From Microbacterium sp. ET2 (lineage in GTDB: Bacteria; Actinomycetota; Actinomycetes; Actinomycetales; Microbacteriaceae): DNA of 64,000 nucleotides. The position numbers and the translations under genes were made by a program. The notes beneath the pieces were generated by a model. The model was not told the DNA's origin. It made no database searches and saw only the letters and a program-made list of their open reading frames with translations. Location: NCBI RefSeq assembly GCF_030347395.1, contig NZ_CP128170.1, forward strand, positions 868,001 to 932,000, given 5' to 3'. Positions 17,336 to 27,183 of the stretch are shown here, in pieces (the stretch's first letter is position 1; each line of letters opens with the position of its first letter).

Positions 17336-17521
17336 CTACCAGTTACCGGGGTTGGAGTCGCGGTTCTCGTGGCGGCTGAGCGTCACCGGCAGCGCCACCG
17401 CTGCACAGATGATGAGCACACCGGCGGCGAACAGGACCGCGCCGAAATCGGGGAAGTTGAAGCTCACGCCCAGGATCCACATCCCGCCGACGAGCAGGAT
17501 CATGTACAGCGCGATCAGCAT
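17336..17521 (-). CDS. Small two-helix membrane protein (unknown function)
   Basis: 61 residues with two hydrophobic segments (LIALYMILLVGGMWILGV and AVLFAAGVLIICAAVALPV) and a charged tail RHENRDSNPGNW. A strong Shine-Dalgarno, AGGAGGTCACC, precedes the ATG by 4-9 nt, which makes it very likely to be real despite its size. No family recognised. It lies between the fprA-like and hydrolase genes on the same strand and may be cotranscribed with the hydrolase. Confidence 0.7.
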   Translation of the reverse strand: MLIALYMILLVGGMWILGVSFNFPDFGAVLFAAGVLIICAAVALPVTLSRHENRDSNPGNW

Positions 17522-17588
17522 GAGGTGACCTCCTGGTGAAGGGGAACTCCCCCCAGCCTATCCGGGTCGCAGCCCGTGCCGCAGGCGA

Positions 17589-18962
17589 CTACTCCCCGCG
17601 CGAGACCGAGATCATCTCGTCGCGCGGCACGACCTTGATCCGTGCCCGGCCATGAGGCGCGCCGAGGGCCACCTCATGCTCGTCGAGACGGTGCCAGCCG
17701 TCGAGATCGGTCCACGCAACGCCGCGGGATTCCAGCAGCGCCGGGATGGCCTCCTCCGACGGATCGCTCGGCTGCCACCAGGAACCCTGGTCGTTGATGA
17801 TGTGACGGACGGTCTCCATCGCGTCGGACTTGGTGTGGCCGATCAGGCCCACCGGTCCGCGCTTGATCCATCCCGTCGCGTAGACGCCCGGGACGCGCTC
17901 ATTGGAATCCGTGCGGAGCACCTGACCCTCGTGGTTCGGGATGACCCCGTGGCGCTTGTCGAACGGCACTTCCGGCAACGGCGACCCGAAGTAGCCGACC
18001 GCGCGATAGATCGCCTGCACGGCGACCTCGCGCATCTCGCCGGTGCCCACGACACCGCCCTCGCCGTCGGGGCGGGTGCGCTCGTACACGAACGCCGACA
18101 CCCTGCCGTTCTCGTCGGTCTTCACCTCGACGGGCTTCGCCCAGAAGTGCAGATGCAGGCGACGCGACGCCTCGCCCCCGGCGTTGTTGACGCTCGGGCG
18201 CTTGCGCCACGCCTGCAGCACGCGGTCGATGACCATCACCTGCTTGTTGCTCGCGATGGCGTCCTTCGATGCCTCGTCGTAGTCGAAATCCTCGTCGTAG
18301 ACGACCATGTCGACATCGCGCAGCTCACCGAGCTCGCGAAGCTCCAGAGGGGTGAATTTCACCTGTGCGGGGCCCCGTCGGCCGAACACGTGCACGTCGG
18401 TCACCGGCGAGGCCTTCAGGCCCTCGTAGACGTTGTCGGGGATCTCGGTCGGGAGCAGATCCTCGGCGTGCTTGGCGAGCATGCGCGAGACGTCGAGGGC
18501 GACGTTGCCGTTCCCGATGACGGCTACCGATTCCGCATCGAGCGGCCAGGTGCGCGGCACGTCGGGGTGCCCGTCGAACCAGCTCACGAAGTCGGCCGCG
18601 CCGTAGGAACCCTCGGCGTCGATGCCTGGGATCCGCAGGTCGGTGTCGCGCACCGCCCCGGTGGCGAAGATCACCGCGTTGTAGTGCTGCTTGAGGTCGT
18701 CCAGCGTGATGTCCTCGCCGAAGCGGACGTTGCCGAAGATGCGGATGTCACCCCGATCGAGCACCTCGCGCAGCGCCGTGATGATGCCCTTGATGCGCGG
18801 GTGATCGGGAGCCACTCCGTAGCGCACCAGTCCGTAAGGAGCGGGCAGCTGCTCGAACAGATCGATCGAGACGTCGAAGCGACGCTCCGCCTTGAGCAGG
18901 ATGTCGGCGGCGTAGATGCCGGCGGGTCCTGCGCCGACGATGGCAAGCCTGAGCTTGGTCAT
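17589..18962 (-). CDS. fprA: Ferredoxin/flavodoxin--NADP+ reductase, FprA type
   Basis: A 457-residue adrenodoxin-reductase-like flavoenzyme passing electrons between NADPH and ferredoxin. FAD motif VGAGPAGIYAADILL (9-23), then YGLVRYGVAPDHPRIKGI, the region contacting the flavin and the redox partner. The NADP motif VIGNGNVALDVSRML is present, and GYFGSPLPEVPFD and TGWIKRGPVGLIGHTKSDA complete the family pattern. Length matches mycobacterial FprA. The ATG has an AAAGGA Shine-Dalgarno 6 nt upstream. It stands next to the isoprenoid quinone genes but 52 nt after the polyprenyl synthase gene, so cotranscription is possible. Confidence 0.93.
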   Translation of the reverse strand: MTKLRLAIVGAGPAGIYAADILLKAERRFDVSIDLFEQLPAPYGLVRYGVAPDHPRIKGIITALREVLDRGDIRIFGNVRFGEDITLDDLKQHYNAVIFATGAVRDTDLRIPGIDAEGSYGAADFVSWFDGHPDVPRTWPLDAESVAVIGNGNVALDVSRMLAKHAEDLLPTEIPDNVYEGLKASPVTDVHVFGRRGPAQVKFTPLELRELGELRDVDMVVYDEDFDYDEASKDAIASNKQVMVIDRVLQAWRKRPSVNNAGGEASRRLHLHFWAKPVEVKTDENGRVSAFVYERTRPDGEGGVVGTGEMREVAVQAIYRAVGYFGSPLPEVPFDKRHGVIPNHEGQVLRTDSNERVPGVYATGWIKRGPVGLIGHTKSDAMETVRHIINDQGSWWQPSDPSEEAIPALLESRGVAWTDLDGWHRLDEHEVALGAPHGRARIKVVPRDEMISVSRGE

Positions 18963-19014
18963 GAAGTCCTTTCTGACGGATGCCGCGCCGCGGCCCTCCC
19001 GGAGAGGTCGCCGG

Positions 19015-20070
19015 TCAGCTCGCGCGATCGGCGACCGCGCGCGCGAAGCGCGTCAGCGCCTCGCGCACCGGCCCTTCGGGCAGCGGCTCGAGCGCATCGA
19101 TCGCTTCAAGAGAGTACCGGTGCGCAAGCTCGCGCGTGGCCTCGGTCGTCTCGTGCTCGCGCAGTTCAGCCAGGGGGCCGTCGAGGATCGCGGGGTCGGC
19201 GCCGTCGGCGATGCGCTCCACCCCCTCGTCGATCGTCTCGCGCAGTCGCACCGCGTCGGCGTCTCGTCGTCGCCCCAGCAGCAGGAACGGCATCGTCGGC
19301 ACGCCGGCGCGCAGGTCGGTACCGGGCACCTTGCCGGTCTCACCGGGGTCGGGCGAGAGGTCGATCACGTCGTCGAGCAGCTGGAAGGCGACGCCCGCCT
19401 TCTCACCGAACACCACCATGGGACGCTCGAAGGCGGGATCGGCGTCGGAGAAGATCACCCCGGCCTGCGCGGCCGCGGCGATCAGCGAGCCGGTCTTGTC
19501 CGAGAGCACCTGCAGGTAGAACTCCACCGGGTCGTCGTCCTCGGTGGCGCCGACGGTCTCGTGCATCTGGCCGAGCACCAGACGCTCGAAGGTGTCGGCC
19601 TGGATGCGGATGGCGCGCTCTCCCAGCCGCGCCATGATCTGGCTGGCTCGGGAGAAGAGCAGGTCGCCCGTGAGGATCGCGACATTGTTCCCCCACACCG
19701 CGTGGGCGGCGGGCACACCGCGACGCTTGTCCGCGACATCCATCACGTCGTCGTGGTACAGCGAGCCGAGATGGGTCATCTCCAGCGCCGACGCCGCTTC
19801 GACGACCTCGCCGGTGACGCCGTCGCCCAGCTGGGAGGTGAGAAGCGCGAGAGTGGGTCGCACGCGCTTGCCGCCGGCGTTGTACAGGTAGCGGCTGGTG
19901 GCGTTGGCGAGCGCGTCGGTCACGCGCAGTTCGCTGCGCAGGTGTTCGTCGACGCGCGCGAGGCCGTCCTCCACCGCCGCGAGAAGGCGACGAGCCCCAG
20001 GCCCGGCGAAGACCCGCTCGGTCAGGCTCAGCTGACCGGTGATCGGCGAGCCGGGAGCGGAAGGAGTCAC
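19015..20070 (-). CDS. Polyprenyl diphosphate synthase (menaquinone side chain)
   Basis: A trans-prenyltransferase of 351 residues that would make the long isoprenoid tail for menaquinone from FPP and IPP. First aspartate-rich motif HDDVMD (106-111) preceded by GGKRVRP; second motif LLDDVIDLSPDPGETGK. The bulky residues before the first motif (SLYHDDV) suit a medium-to-long chain product, but chain length cannot be read off. The GTG is preceded at 6 nt by TAGGCT and no Shine-Dalgarno. It is adjacent to and codirectional with menG, which supports the quinone role over carotenoid or undecaprenyl synthesis. Confidence 0.9.
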   Translation of the reverse strand: MTPSAPGSPITGQLSLTERVFAGPGARRLLAAVEDGLARVDEHLRSELRVTDALANATSRYLYNAGGKRVRPTLALLTSQLGDGVTGEVVEAASALEMTHLGSLYHDDVMDVADKRRGVPAAHAVWGNNVAILTGDLLFSRASQIMARLGERAIRIQADTFERLVLGQMHETVGATEDDDPVEFYLQVLSDKTGSLIAAAAQAGVIFSDADPAFERPMVVFGEKAGVAFQLLDDVIDLSPDPGETGKVPGTDLRAGVPTMPFLLLGRRRDADAVRLRETIDEGVERIADGADPAILDGPLAELREHETTEATRELAHRYSLEAIDALEPLPEGPVREALTRFARAVADRAS

Positions 20071-20094
20071 GGATCCAGCCTAGCGGCGCGAGGA

Positions 20095-20847
20095 TCAGAG
20101 GCGGACGCCCGGGGGTTTGCGGCCCCGGTGCAGAGCGACGATTCCCATCGACAGGTTGCGGAACGCGACATCCGTCCACCCCGCCTCGCGGATCCAGGCC
20201 GACAGCGTGCGCTGATCGGGCCAGTCGCGGATCGACTCGTTGAGATAGTCGTACGCCTCGGCGTTGGAGCTCACGGCCTTGGCCACCGTCGGCAGCACGC
20301 GGTCGTTGTAGAAGCGGTACAGCCGATTGAAAGCGCCCGAGGGCGGCCGCGAGAACTCGCAGATGACCATGCGCCCGCCCGGCTTGGTCACCCGCAGCAG
20401 CTCTCGCAGGGCCTTCCTCGGATCGTTGACATTGCGCAGACCGAACGACATCGTCACGGCGTCGAAGTCCGCATCGCCGAAGGGCAGATCGGTCGCGTCC
20501 GCCTGCACGAACGACAGATTCCGGATGCCGCCGCCCGGCGCCTTCGCTCCGTGACGGCGCTCGCCTTCGGCGATCATTCCGGGAGAGAAATCGGCGGCGA
20601 CCACATCGGCTCCGCTCCTGGCGAGTGCGACGCTCGAGGCGCCGGTGCCTGCGGCGAGGTCGAGGATGCGCTCGCCCGGCCGCGGCGAGACGGCGCGGGT
20701 CGTCGCCGCACGCCACATCCGGTCGTTGCCCAGGCTCAGCACGGTGTTCGTCCGGTCGTAGCCGCGCGCGACCTGATCGAACATGCCGCTGACGCGCCGC
20801 GGATCCTTTCCGAGGTCGGCGCGGTTGGGCTCGCGATCGGTCGTCAC
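20095..20847 (-). CDS. menG: Demethylmenaquinone methyltransferase
   Basis: A 250-residue UbiE/MenG-family SAM methylase carrying out the last step of menaquinone synthesis. Family signatures: [17 protein letters not shown] near the start, [11 protein letters not shown] as SAM motif [23 protein letters not shown], and [21 protein letters not shown] ends 6 nt before the GTG start, so it has its own leaderless promoter although the polyprenyl synthase follows 24 nt after its stop. Confidence 0.95.
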   Translation of the reverse strand: MTTDREPNRADLGKDPRRVSGMFDQVARGYDRTNTVLSLGNDRMWRAATTRAVSPRPGERILDLAAGTGASSVALARSGADVVAADFSPGMIAEGERRHGAKAPGGGIRNLSFVQADATDLPFGDADFDAVTMSFGLRNVNDPRKALRELLRVTKPGGRMVICEFSRPPSGAFNRLYRFYNDRVLPTVAKAVSSNAEAYDYLNESIRDWPDQRTLSAWIREAGWTDVAFRNLSMGIVALHRGRKPPGVRL

Positions 20848-20906
20848 GGGTCGAGTCTAAGCGCGTCGCCGTCTGGGCAGACCGGACCGTCGCCGGTCAT
20901 CCGTCC

Positions 20907-21455
20907 TCAGAGGTGCAGGGCCTCGAGCCGAGACAGCCAGTGCGCGGGCGTCGCCTCGTCGAAGGGCGCGACGCCCGCGCGCACCTTCTGCTCGAGGTCG
21001 ACCGCGAGCGACTCGAGGCGCGCGACGATGTCGCGCGGGTAGCCGTAGGCGACCCGGTGCTCGTCCCACTCATCGCGGTCGTCGATGTAGATGCCCCGCT
21101 CGGTGTGCTTGACCACGTCGAGATCCATGTCGACACCGACCGGCGCGCCGTCCTGCCAGCCGACATCCCACGCCAGGTCGATGTAGATCTGCGTCCGGTT
21201 CGGATCCGCGTTGCGGGTATAGGCGTACTCCCCGCTCGGAGGCAGCAGCATCACACACGCCTGACGCGTCACCATCTGCCGTCCGGGCCGCTCGCTGATC
21301 CAGCCCGCAGGCTGGCCGACCCAGTCGCCCCACCGGTCGCTGCCGAGGTAGACGCAGTCGTGCTCCCAGTGCACCCCGCCGTTCCACTTGCGCCAGCGGA
21401 AGCGCACGCGCTGTCCGATCTCAGGCCGGAAGGTGGATGACGGGGCGTCGGTCAC
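20907..21455 (-). CDS. DUF402 domain-containing protein
   Basis: A 182-residue protein of the DUF402/FomD-like family, members of which hydrolyse nucleoside di- or triphosphates or nucleotidyl esters using metal ions. Visible family residues include IYIDLAWDVGW, GVDMDLDVVKHTERGIYIDDRDEWDEH and a DE-rich metal-binding set around DRDEWDE. TATATT ends 6 nt before the GTG. The gene is divergent from menF and unrelated to menaquinone as far as is known; the biological substrate is not known. Confidence 0.85.
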   Translation of the reverse strand: MTDAPSSTFRPEIGQRVRFRWRKWNGGVHWEHDCVYLGSDRWGDWVGQPAGWISERPGRQMVTRQACVMLLPPSGEYAYTRNADPNRTQIYIDLAWDVGWQDGAPVGVDMDLDVVKHTERGIYIDDRDEWDEHRVAYGYPRDIVARLESLAVDLEQKVRAGVAPFDEATPAHWLSRLEALHL

Positions 21456-21512
21456 CTCGTCAATATACGGCGTCGCCGTCCGGCCCCGGGCGCCCGGATC
21501 TAGAGTGGAGCC

Positions 21513-22796
21513 GTGATCTCCCCCCTCCCCCGGCTGGTGGTCGAGACCTCTCCGATCGACCCCGTCGAGGAGCTTCTCCCCTTCGCCGATGCCGAGTCAC
21601 CCTTGTGCTGGGTACGCCGCGCCGAGGGCATCGCCGGATTCGGCGAGGCCCTGAGACTCCAGGAGCCCGGCGGCCAGGAATCCAGCGCCGGATCGCGCAA
21701 CGCACGCGTCGTCCGCCTCGCCGACGCGTGGCGCGACGTGGCGTCTCAGGCGCAGGTCGACGATGCGGTCGGCGTTCCCGGGACGGGCCTGGTGGCGTTC
21801 GGCGCGTTCAGCTTCACCGCCGCCTCGGCAGCATCGAGCGTGCTCATCGTGCCGCGCGTCATCGTCGGCCGCCGAGGCGGACGCGGCTGGATCACCACCA
21901 TCCGCACCGCCGACCAGGCGGCGACCCAGCCCTTCCCGCACCGTCTCGGACCGTACTGGCCCGGCGCGGTGGGTCCCGGTCGGATGACGCACGAGGGGTA
22001 CCAGTCGGCGGTCCGCGACGCTGTCGCCGCGATCGGCGCTGGAGAGATCGGCAAGGTGGTGCTCGCTCGCGACCTCGTCGGTTCGGTGCCGCACGACGCC
22101 GACCTCCGCCGCCTCGTCCGGGCCCTTGCGACCGACTACCCCGACTGCTGGACCTTCGCGGTCGACGGTCTCATCGGAGCCAGCCCCGAGACCCTCGTGA
22201 CGGTGCACGACGGCACGGTCACCGCCCGCGTCCTCGCCGGCACGCGCGCCCGGGGGGCCGACGCCGACGCCGACAACGCCGCATCCCTCACGCTCGCCAC
22301 GAGCGCGAAGGACCTCGACGAGCACCGGTACGCGGCCCACAGCGTGCTGTCCTCCCTCCGCCCCCACACCAGCGCCCTCGCTTCGAGCGAGCAGCCCTTC
22401 ACCCTGAAGCTCCCCAACGTCTGGCACCTGGCCACCGACATCGAGGGCACTCTGGATGACGGCGCGTCCTCGCTCGACCTCGTCGCGGCCCTGCACCCCA
22501 CCGCCGCGGTGGCCGGCTCTCCCACAGAGGCAGCCCTCGCCGTCATCCGTCGCCTGGAGCCCTTCGATCGGGGACGGTACGCCGGACCCGTCGGCTGGGT
22601 CGACCAGTCCGGCAACGGCGAATGGGCGATCGCGCTGCGGTGCGCGCAGTTCGGCCTCGACGCGATCGACACCCACGGCGACGGGATCTCCGTCGTCGCC
22701 CACGCCGGGGCGGGAATCGTCGCCGGCAGCGACCCGGAGGCAGAGCTGTTGGAGACACGCGTGAAATTCCGTCCGATCGTGGACGCCCTCGCATGA
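21513..22796 (+). CDS. menF: Isochorismate synthase
   Basis: A 427-residue chorismate-binding enzyme converting chorismate to isochorismate, the entry step of menaquinone synthesis. The C-terminal catalytic domain shows GKVVLARDLVG, FGASPETLV-like LIGASPETLVTVH, the TSAKDLDEHRY stretch, HPTAAVAGSPTEAAL and GRYAGPVGWVDQSGNGEWAIALR, diagnostic of MenF/EntC. There is no lyase-specific or PabB-specific context, and menD, menB, menE, menA and menC lie within 15 kb. The GTG follows TAGAGT by 6 nt. Its stop overlaps the next start as ATGA. Confidence 0.95.
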   Translation: MISPLPRLVVETSPIDPVEELLPFADAESPLCWVRRAEGIAGFGEALRLQEPGGQESSAGSRNARVVRLADAWRDVASQAQVDDAVGVPGTGLVAFGAFSFTAASAASSVLIVPRVIVGRRGGRGWITTIRTADQAATQPFPHRLGPYWPGAVGPGRMTHEGYQSAVRDAVAAIGAGEIGKVVLARDLVGSVPHDADLRRLVRALATDYPDCWTFAVDGLIGASPETLVTVHDGTVTARVLAGTRARGADADADNAASLTLATSAKDLDEHRYAAHSVLSSLRPHTSALASSEQPFTLKLPNVWHLATDIEGTLDDGASSLDLVAALHPTAAVAGSPTEAALAVIRRLEPFDRGRYAGPVGWVDQSGNGEWAIALRCAQFGLDAIDTHGDGISVVAHAGAGIVAGSDPEAELLETRVKFRPIVDALA

Positions 22797-24049
22797 GCGG
22801 CGCCGTCCCTTCGCTTCCGACCCGCGGCGACGCCGCCCTGGTGGGCTTGAACCTCATCGACGGCGTCGAACGCGAACCTCGCGAAGGCATCGCCCTCGTC
22901 ATCGAGGACGGCAGGATCGCGCGGGTCACGACACCGGATGACGCGATGAGCGGGGCCGAGCGGGTCATCGACCTCGACGGCGCCTTCGTCATGCCGGGCC
23001 TGATCAACATGCACACGCACTTCTCGCTGTCCCTCCCGGGAGCGGGCGGCGACGCGGTCAGCAGCCTCAGCCCGCACGAGCTCTCGCTGTACATGGCAGA
23101 CGGCGCGCGCCGCACTCTGCTGTCGGGGGTGACCACGGTGCGCTGCGTCGCCGAGAAGGGCGGCGCCGACTTCGCGCTGCGCCGCGCGATCGCCGCCGGG
23201 CACGTGCCGGGCCCGCGCATCTACACCGCGGGACGCGCGCTGTGCTGCACCGGCGGCCACGGATTCGACAGCGACGACACCCTCGAGTGCGACGGGGCCG
23301 ACGCGTTCGCGCGAGGAGTCCGGTCGCAGGTCAAGGCCGGCGCCGACCTCATCAAACTCATGATCTCGGGCGGCATCGCCGGCGAGCACGAGGAGATCAC
23401 GACGCCGCAGCTCACCCGCGAGGAGATGGCCGCGGCGATCTCGACCGCCCACTCCTGGGGCCGCAAGGTCACGGCCCACGCCGGGCCCGCCGCGATCATC
23501 TCCGAAGCGGTGTCTCTGGGCTTGGACTGCGTCGAGCACGGGTACGAGCTCACACCCGAGGTCGCGCGCCTCATGGCCCAGCACGGCACCGCGCTCGTGC
23601 CGACGCTCGTGGTCACCCGGGCGAGCGCGTTCTTCGACGACCTCGGCGTGCCGGCATGGATGCAGCAGCGTTCTCTCGGCGCGGGACCGCGTCACATGGC
23701 CTCGTACCGCCACGCGCTCGACGCCGGCGTCGAGGTGCTCCTCGGCAGCGACATGCCTCCGTTCTGGAACTTCGAGGGGACGAGCGCGGTCGTGCGCGAG
23801 CTCGAGCACATGCAGGCGGGCGGCCTGGCCGCCCCCGACGCCGTCCGAGCAGCGACAGCGGCCCCCGCCCGCTGGCTGGGCGCGGAGGGTCAGCTCGGCA
23901 CCCTCACTCCGGGCGCGTGGGCCGATCTCGTCGTGACGCCGGGCGACCCGACCGCCGACGTCTCCGCACTCCGCGACCTCGATCTGGTCATGAAGGGCGG
24001 CGTCGTCGTCCGCGACGACCGCGGCCGTGTCCGCGGCGCCGTGAAGTGA
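22793..24049 (+). CDS. Metal-dependent amidohydrolase (imidazolonepropionase/prolidase-like)
   Basis: A 418-residue TIM-barrel hydrolase. Motif 1 is MHTHFSL (73-79); later metal ligands are TAHAGPA and EHGYE, and the catalytic Asp is in LLGSDMPP. The C-terminal composite beta domain ends GAWADLVVTPGDPTADVSALRDLDLVMKGG-like, characteristic of the Amidohydro_1 family. The substrate is unknown. Its ATG overlaps the menF stop (ATGA), so translation is coupled to isochorismate synthase, which is unusual for this family. Confidence 0.87.
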   Translation: MSGAVPSLPTRGDAALVGLNLIDGVEREPREGIALVIEDGRIARVTTPDDAMSGAERVIDLDGAFVMPGLINMHTHFSLSLPGAGGDAVSSLSPHELSLYMADGARRTLLSGVTTVRCVAEKGGADFALRRAIAAGHVPGPRIYTAGRALCCTGGHGFDSDDTLECDGADAFARGVRSQVKAGADLIKLMISGGIAGEHEEITTPQLTREEMAAAISTAHSWGRKVTAHAGPAAIISEAVSLGLDCVEHGYELTPEVARLMAQHGTALVPTLVVTRASAFFDDLGVPAWMQQRSLGAGPRHMASYRHALDAGVEVLLGSDMPPFWNFEGTSAVVRELEHMQAGGLAAPDAVRAATAAPARWLGAEGQLGTLTPGAWADLVVTPGDPTADVSALRDLDLVMKGGVVVRDDRGRVRGAVK

Positions 24050-24070
24050 GACACGCGAGCGACTGACAGG

Positions 24071-24439
24071 ATGAGGGAGATGAGCACCGCCAACCCGCCC
24101 GAGCCCCCCTCCGACAGTGGCGACGGCGCCACCTCGGATCTGTACGACCTCCGGGTCGTCGTCGAACGCATCGAGGGCCGGTCGGTCTGCGGCATGGCGG
24201 TGGGCGATCACATCGACCTCGTCGAGAGCAGCCGGCTGTGCCTTCCCGACGGCGGTCACTTCTGCCTCTACGCCCTCCAGGCGGTGCTCCCCCTGCTCCC
24301 GGCCAAGCAGCGGCAGCTTCCGGCGGGCGACTGGCTGGAGAGGGATGACCTCGTCGCCTGCCCCGACCCCGAGGAGCGTCTGATCATGCGGATCGAGCGC
24401 ACCGGCATCCGCTCCATCCCGACCGACGAGCTCACGTGA
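24071..24439 (+). CDS. TIGR04076 family protein
   Basis: A small protein (122 residues, or 119 if the ATG at 24080 is used) matching the TIGR04076 family layout: YDLRVVVERIEG at the start of the core, VCGMAVGDHIDL, then LCLPDGGHFCLYALQAVLPLLPA and VACPDPEERLIMRI. Conserved cysteines (VCG, LCLP, FCLY, ACPD) suggest metal or redox chemistry, but the function is unknown. It lies 21 nt after the amidohydrolase and its stop overlaps the LLM oxidoreductase start, so it is the middle of a menF-led operon. Confidence 0.8.
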   Translation: MREMSTANPPEPPSDSGDGATSDLYDLRVVVERIEGRSVCGMAVGDHIDLVESSRLCLPDGGHFCLYALQAVLPLLPAKQRQLPAGDWLERDDLVACPDPEERLIMRIERTGIRSIPTDELT

Positions 24440-25449
24440 GCGGCGTCTCGCGCCGTGTGCAGGTGAGCCTGGGTCTGCAGACCGACAAGCGCCTCGGCGA
24501 GTACGGGGCGCTCGCACGCCTGGCCGAAGACCTCGGCTTCGACGGGGTGAGCGTCTTCTCCGATCTCCTCTACCAGCCTCCGATCGCCGCACTGCTGGAG
24601 ATGGCCGGCGCCACCTCCCGCATCCGGCTCGGATGTGCGTGCTGGAACCCTTTCACCCTCCATCCCTACGAGATCGCAGGTCAGTTCGCGCTCGTCGACG
24701 ACGCCTCCGGGGGTCGGGCGTACCTGGGCCTCGCCCGTGGTTCATGGCTCGAGGCCATCGGACTCGAGCCCGAGCGGCCGATCACGGCCCTCCGCGATGC
24801 CGCCGGGGTGATCCAGGCCCTGCTGAGCGGTGCGGGTGGAGGGTACGACGGCCGGGTGTTCCGTCTGGAACCCGACGTACGGCTGCGATATCCGGTGGTG
24901 CGCACGCAGGCGCCGGTGCTGATCGGCTCGTGGGGTCCGCGAGGCATGGCCCTGGCGGGTGAGATCGCCGACGAGATCAAGATCGGCGGTTCGGCGAACC
25001 CGGCGATGGTGCAGGTCGTGCGCGAGCGACTCCGTCCCGGCGCGCAGAAGGCGAGCCGTGCCGAGGCAGAGGTCGGCGTCGTGCTCGGCGCGGTGACGGT
25101 CGTCGATCGAGACGGCGATGCCGCCCGGGCGCTCGCCCGCCGTGAGGTGGCGATGTACCTCGACGTGATCGCCGCCCTCGACCCGACCGTGGATCTTCCC
25201 GAGGGGCTGCTCCCCGGCATCCGCTCCCGGCTCGCCGAGGGAGACGAGGAGGGCGCGGGACGCCTGGTTCCCCGCGACGTGCTGGAGCTGTTCGCCTTCG
25301 CCGGCACGCCCGACGACATCGCGCGCCAGGCGCATCTCCTCATCGATGCCGGCGTCGACCGGATCGAGTTCGGAACCCCTCACGGACGGGTGCCGGCCGA
25401 GGGGATCGCGCTCCTCGGGCGCGAGGTGCTGCCGCAGCTCGCGAACTGA
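24436..25449 (+). CDS. LLM-class flavin-dependent oxidoreductase (probably F420-dependent)
   Basis: A 337-residue luciferase-like TIM-barrel oxidoreductase. Features are SLGLQTDKRLGEYGALARLAEDLGFDGV-type N-terminus, LGLARGSWLEAIGLEP, and VLIGSWGPRGMALAGEIADEIKIGGSANP, which fits F420-dependent glucose-6-phosphate or methylene-H4MPT reductase relatives. The GTG start overlaps the upstream TGA (GTGA). As the fourth gene of the menF operon it may work on a metabolite of that set, but no substrate can be named. Confidence 0.83.
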   Translation: MSGVSRRVQVSLGLQTDKRLGEYGALARLAEDLGFDGVSVFSDLLYQPPIAALLEMAGATSRIRLGCACWNPFTLHPYEIAGQFALVDDASGGRAYLGLARGSWLEAIGLEPERPITALRDAAGVIQALLSGAGGGYDGRVFRLEPDVRLRYPVVRTQAPVLIGSWGPRGMALAGEIADEIKIGGSANPAMVQVVRERLRPGAQKASRAEAEVGVVLGAVTVVDRDGDAARALARREVAMYLDVIAALDPTVDLPEGLLPGIRSRLAEGDEEGAGRLVPRDVLELFAFAGTPDDIARQAHLLIDAGVDRIEFGTPHGRVPAEGIALLGREVLPQLAN

Positions 25450-25470
25450 CCGACCGCCCGCGGCATCCTC

Positions 25471-27158
25471 TCAGCCCAGCAGGCGCTCGCGAAGCGGATC
25501 GAGACCCATCGGACCGAGTGCCAGCGCGTCACGGTGGAATCGGCGCAGCGAGAAGGCCCCGCCGTCGACGACCTCGCGTGCGTTGCGAGCCTGCGTCCAC
25601 AGTCGCGCGCCGACGCGGAACGCCAGCGCCTGCCCCGGCCAGCCGAGGTAGCGGTCGACCTCGAATCCGGCGAGCGCCGGCTCGACGAGCGCGAAACGCT
25701 CGAGCAGATCTCGCGCGAGCTCGGGTGTCCAGGGCTGCGCGGGGACGATCACGCCGCCGGGCACCGGCCACCCGGTGTGCAGCCCGATGTCGGCGACGAT
25801 GCGCACCGTGCGCCAGATCTGCCCGAGGAGCAGCCCGAGCCGTTCGGCGGGATCGCGGATGAGACCGAGTTCGTCCGAGAGCTGCTCGGCGTAGTGGGCC
25901 CAGCCCTCGGCGTAGCCGTGGATGTGGCAGAGGTGTCGCTGCCAGGGGTGAAGCCCCGCATCGGAGGCGGTGACGACGAACTGCAGGTGATGGCCGGGGA
26001 GACCCTCGTGATGGACGCTCGTCACCTCCTGCCAGCTGGCTGCGACCGGAATGCCGCTCGGGATCGTCCACACGATGCGGCTGGGGGCCGATCCGTCCGG
26101 CGGGGCCGGGGTGTAGTACACGACACCGCTGGATGCTTCGGAGACGACGCACTCCACGCGATCCACGGCCGGCGGCAGATCGAAGGCGTCGGCGAGCGCG
26201 GCGGTCGTCTCGGTCACGCGGGTGCGGAGCCACGCGCGGATGGCGGGGATGCCGTCGAGCCGGTAGCGCGGGTCGACGTCGAGAAGGGCGGCGGCCGTGC
26301 GCACCGGATCGTCTCCCGCGCCCTCGAGCGGCGAGCCCCCGAGGGTCGCGGCGAGCTCGCGCGACGAAGCGACGAGCCGGGCGAGCTCGGCCCACCCCCA
26401 CGCGTACGTCTCGGCGAGGTCGATCGAGGCGCCCAGCATCGCCGCGGCCATGCTCGGATAGACCTCGGCCCCCACCCCGTCGACCGTCGGTGCCACGGGT
26501 CGCAGGCTCGTCGCGCAGCACCCCGACGAGCTCGCGCAGGGCGTCGGCGGAGGCGTCGCCGGCGGCGCGGAGCCGAGCACGGGCGGCGGAGTCCACGGCG
26601 CCATCGACGGGGACCCCGCCGAACCAGTCGGTCTCGACCCACCGCTCGACCTGCGCGGCGAGCGTGTCGAGCCTGCCTCACGGGCGCCACGCCTCCGCCG
26701 GTGAACCGCGCGGTGTTCTCGCGCGCCCAGCGGAGGCTGTCGATGTACTGGCGGGTGGCGGCCGGTACCGCTTCGATCCGGCGCAGCAGCGCCTCGCCCG
26801 CGGCATCCGCAGTAACTGTCAGGCCCTCGACGGCGTACCGCACGAGATGGATCGGGGTGGCCAGGCCCGCAACCAGCCGCGGCGTGAATCCGGTGTCGAA
26901 CAGCAGCTGCTCGCGCTCCATACGCTCCCGGAGGGCGGCGCGAAGCGCGGGGTCCCCGGCCTCGGGCGCGAGGGCGTCGAGTCGGGCGATCACCTCGCCC
27001 TGCAGCGCATAGCGCTCCCGGAGCCATGCCGGAGAGAGGTCGGGGAGGTCGGGTCCGTCGCTGCGGCCGATCGCCTGCGCCGCATCGGGCTCGTGCTCGG
27101 CGAGGCGGGCGACGTAGTCGTCGGCGATCAGGTGGACCGGGTCGGTGCGGGCGCTCAC
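25471..27158 (-). pseudogene. DUF885 family (M32-like/dipeptidyl) protein, two frameshifts
   Basis: Three reading frames in succession encode one DUF885 protein of about 560 residues. Frame 1 from the GTG at 27158 (VHLIADDYVARLAEHEP ... ENTARFTGGGVAP) breaks near 26670-26690. Frame 2 (LDTLAAQVERWVETDWFGG ... ELVGVLRDE) runs to about 26503-26510. Frame 3 (LRPVAPTVDGVGAEVYPSMA ... DPLRERLLG) continues to the stop at 25471. Frame 3 holds the family's zinc-peptidase-like motif VTSVHHEGLPGHHLQ and HIHGYAEGWAHYAE. TAGGCT sits 6 nt before the GTG. The breaks may be sequencing indels rather than decay, since all three pieces are well preserved. Confidence 0.85.
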
Positions 27159-27183
27159 CGACCCAGCCTACGGACGCGCGGTC

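Noticed and set aside
26214..27158. DUF885 and neighbours as two separate short proteins
   Set aside because: The pieces are consecutive segments of one family in three frames, so one frameshifted gene is the better explanation; programmed frameshifting was considered but no slippery heptamer or pseudoknot was evident and there are two sites.
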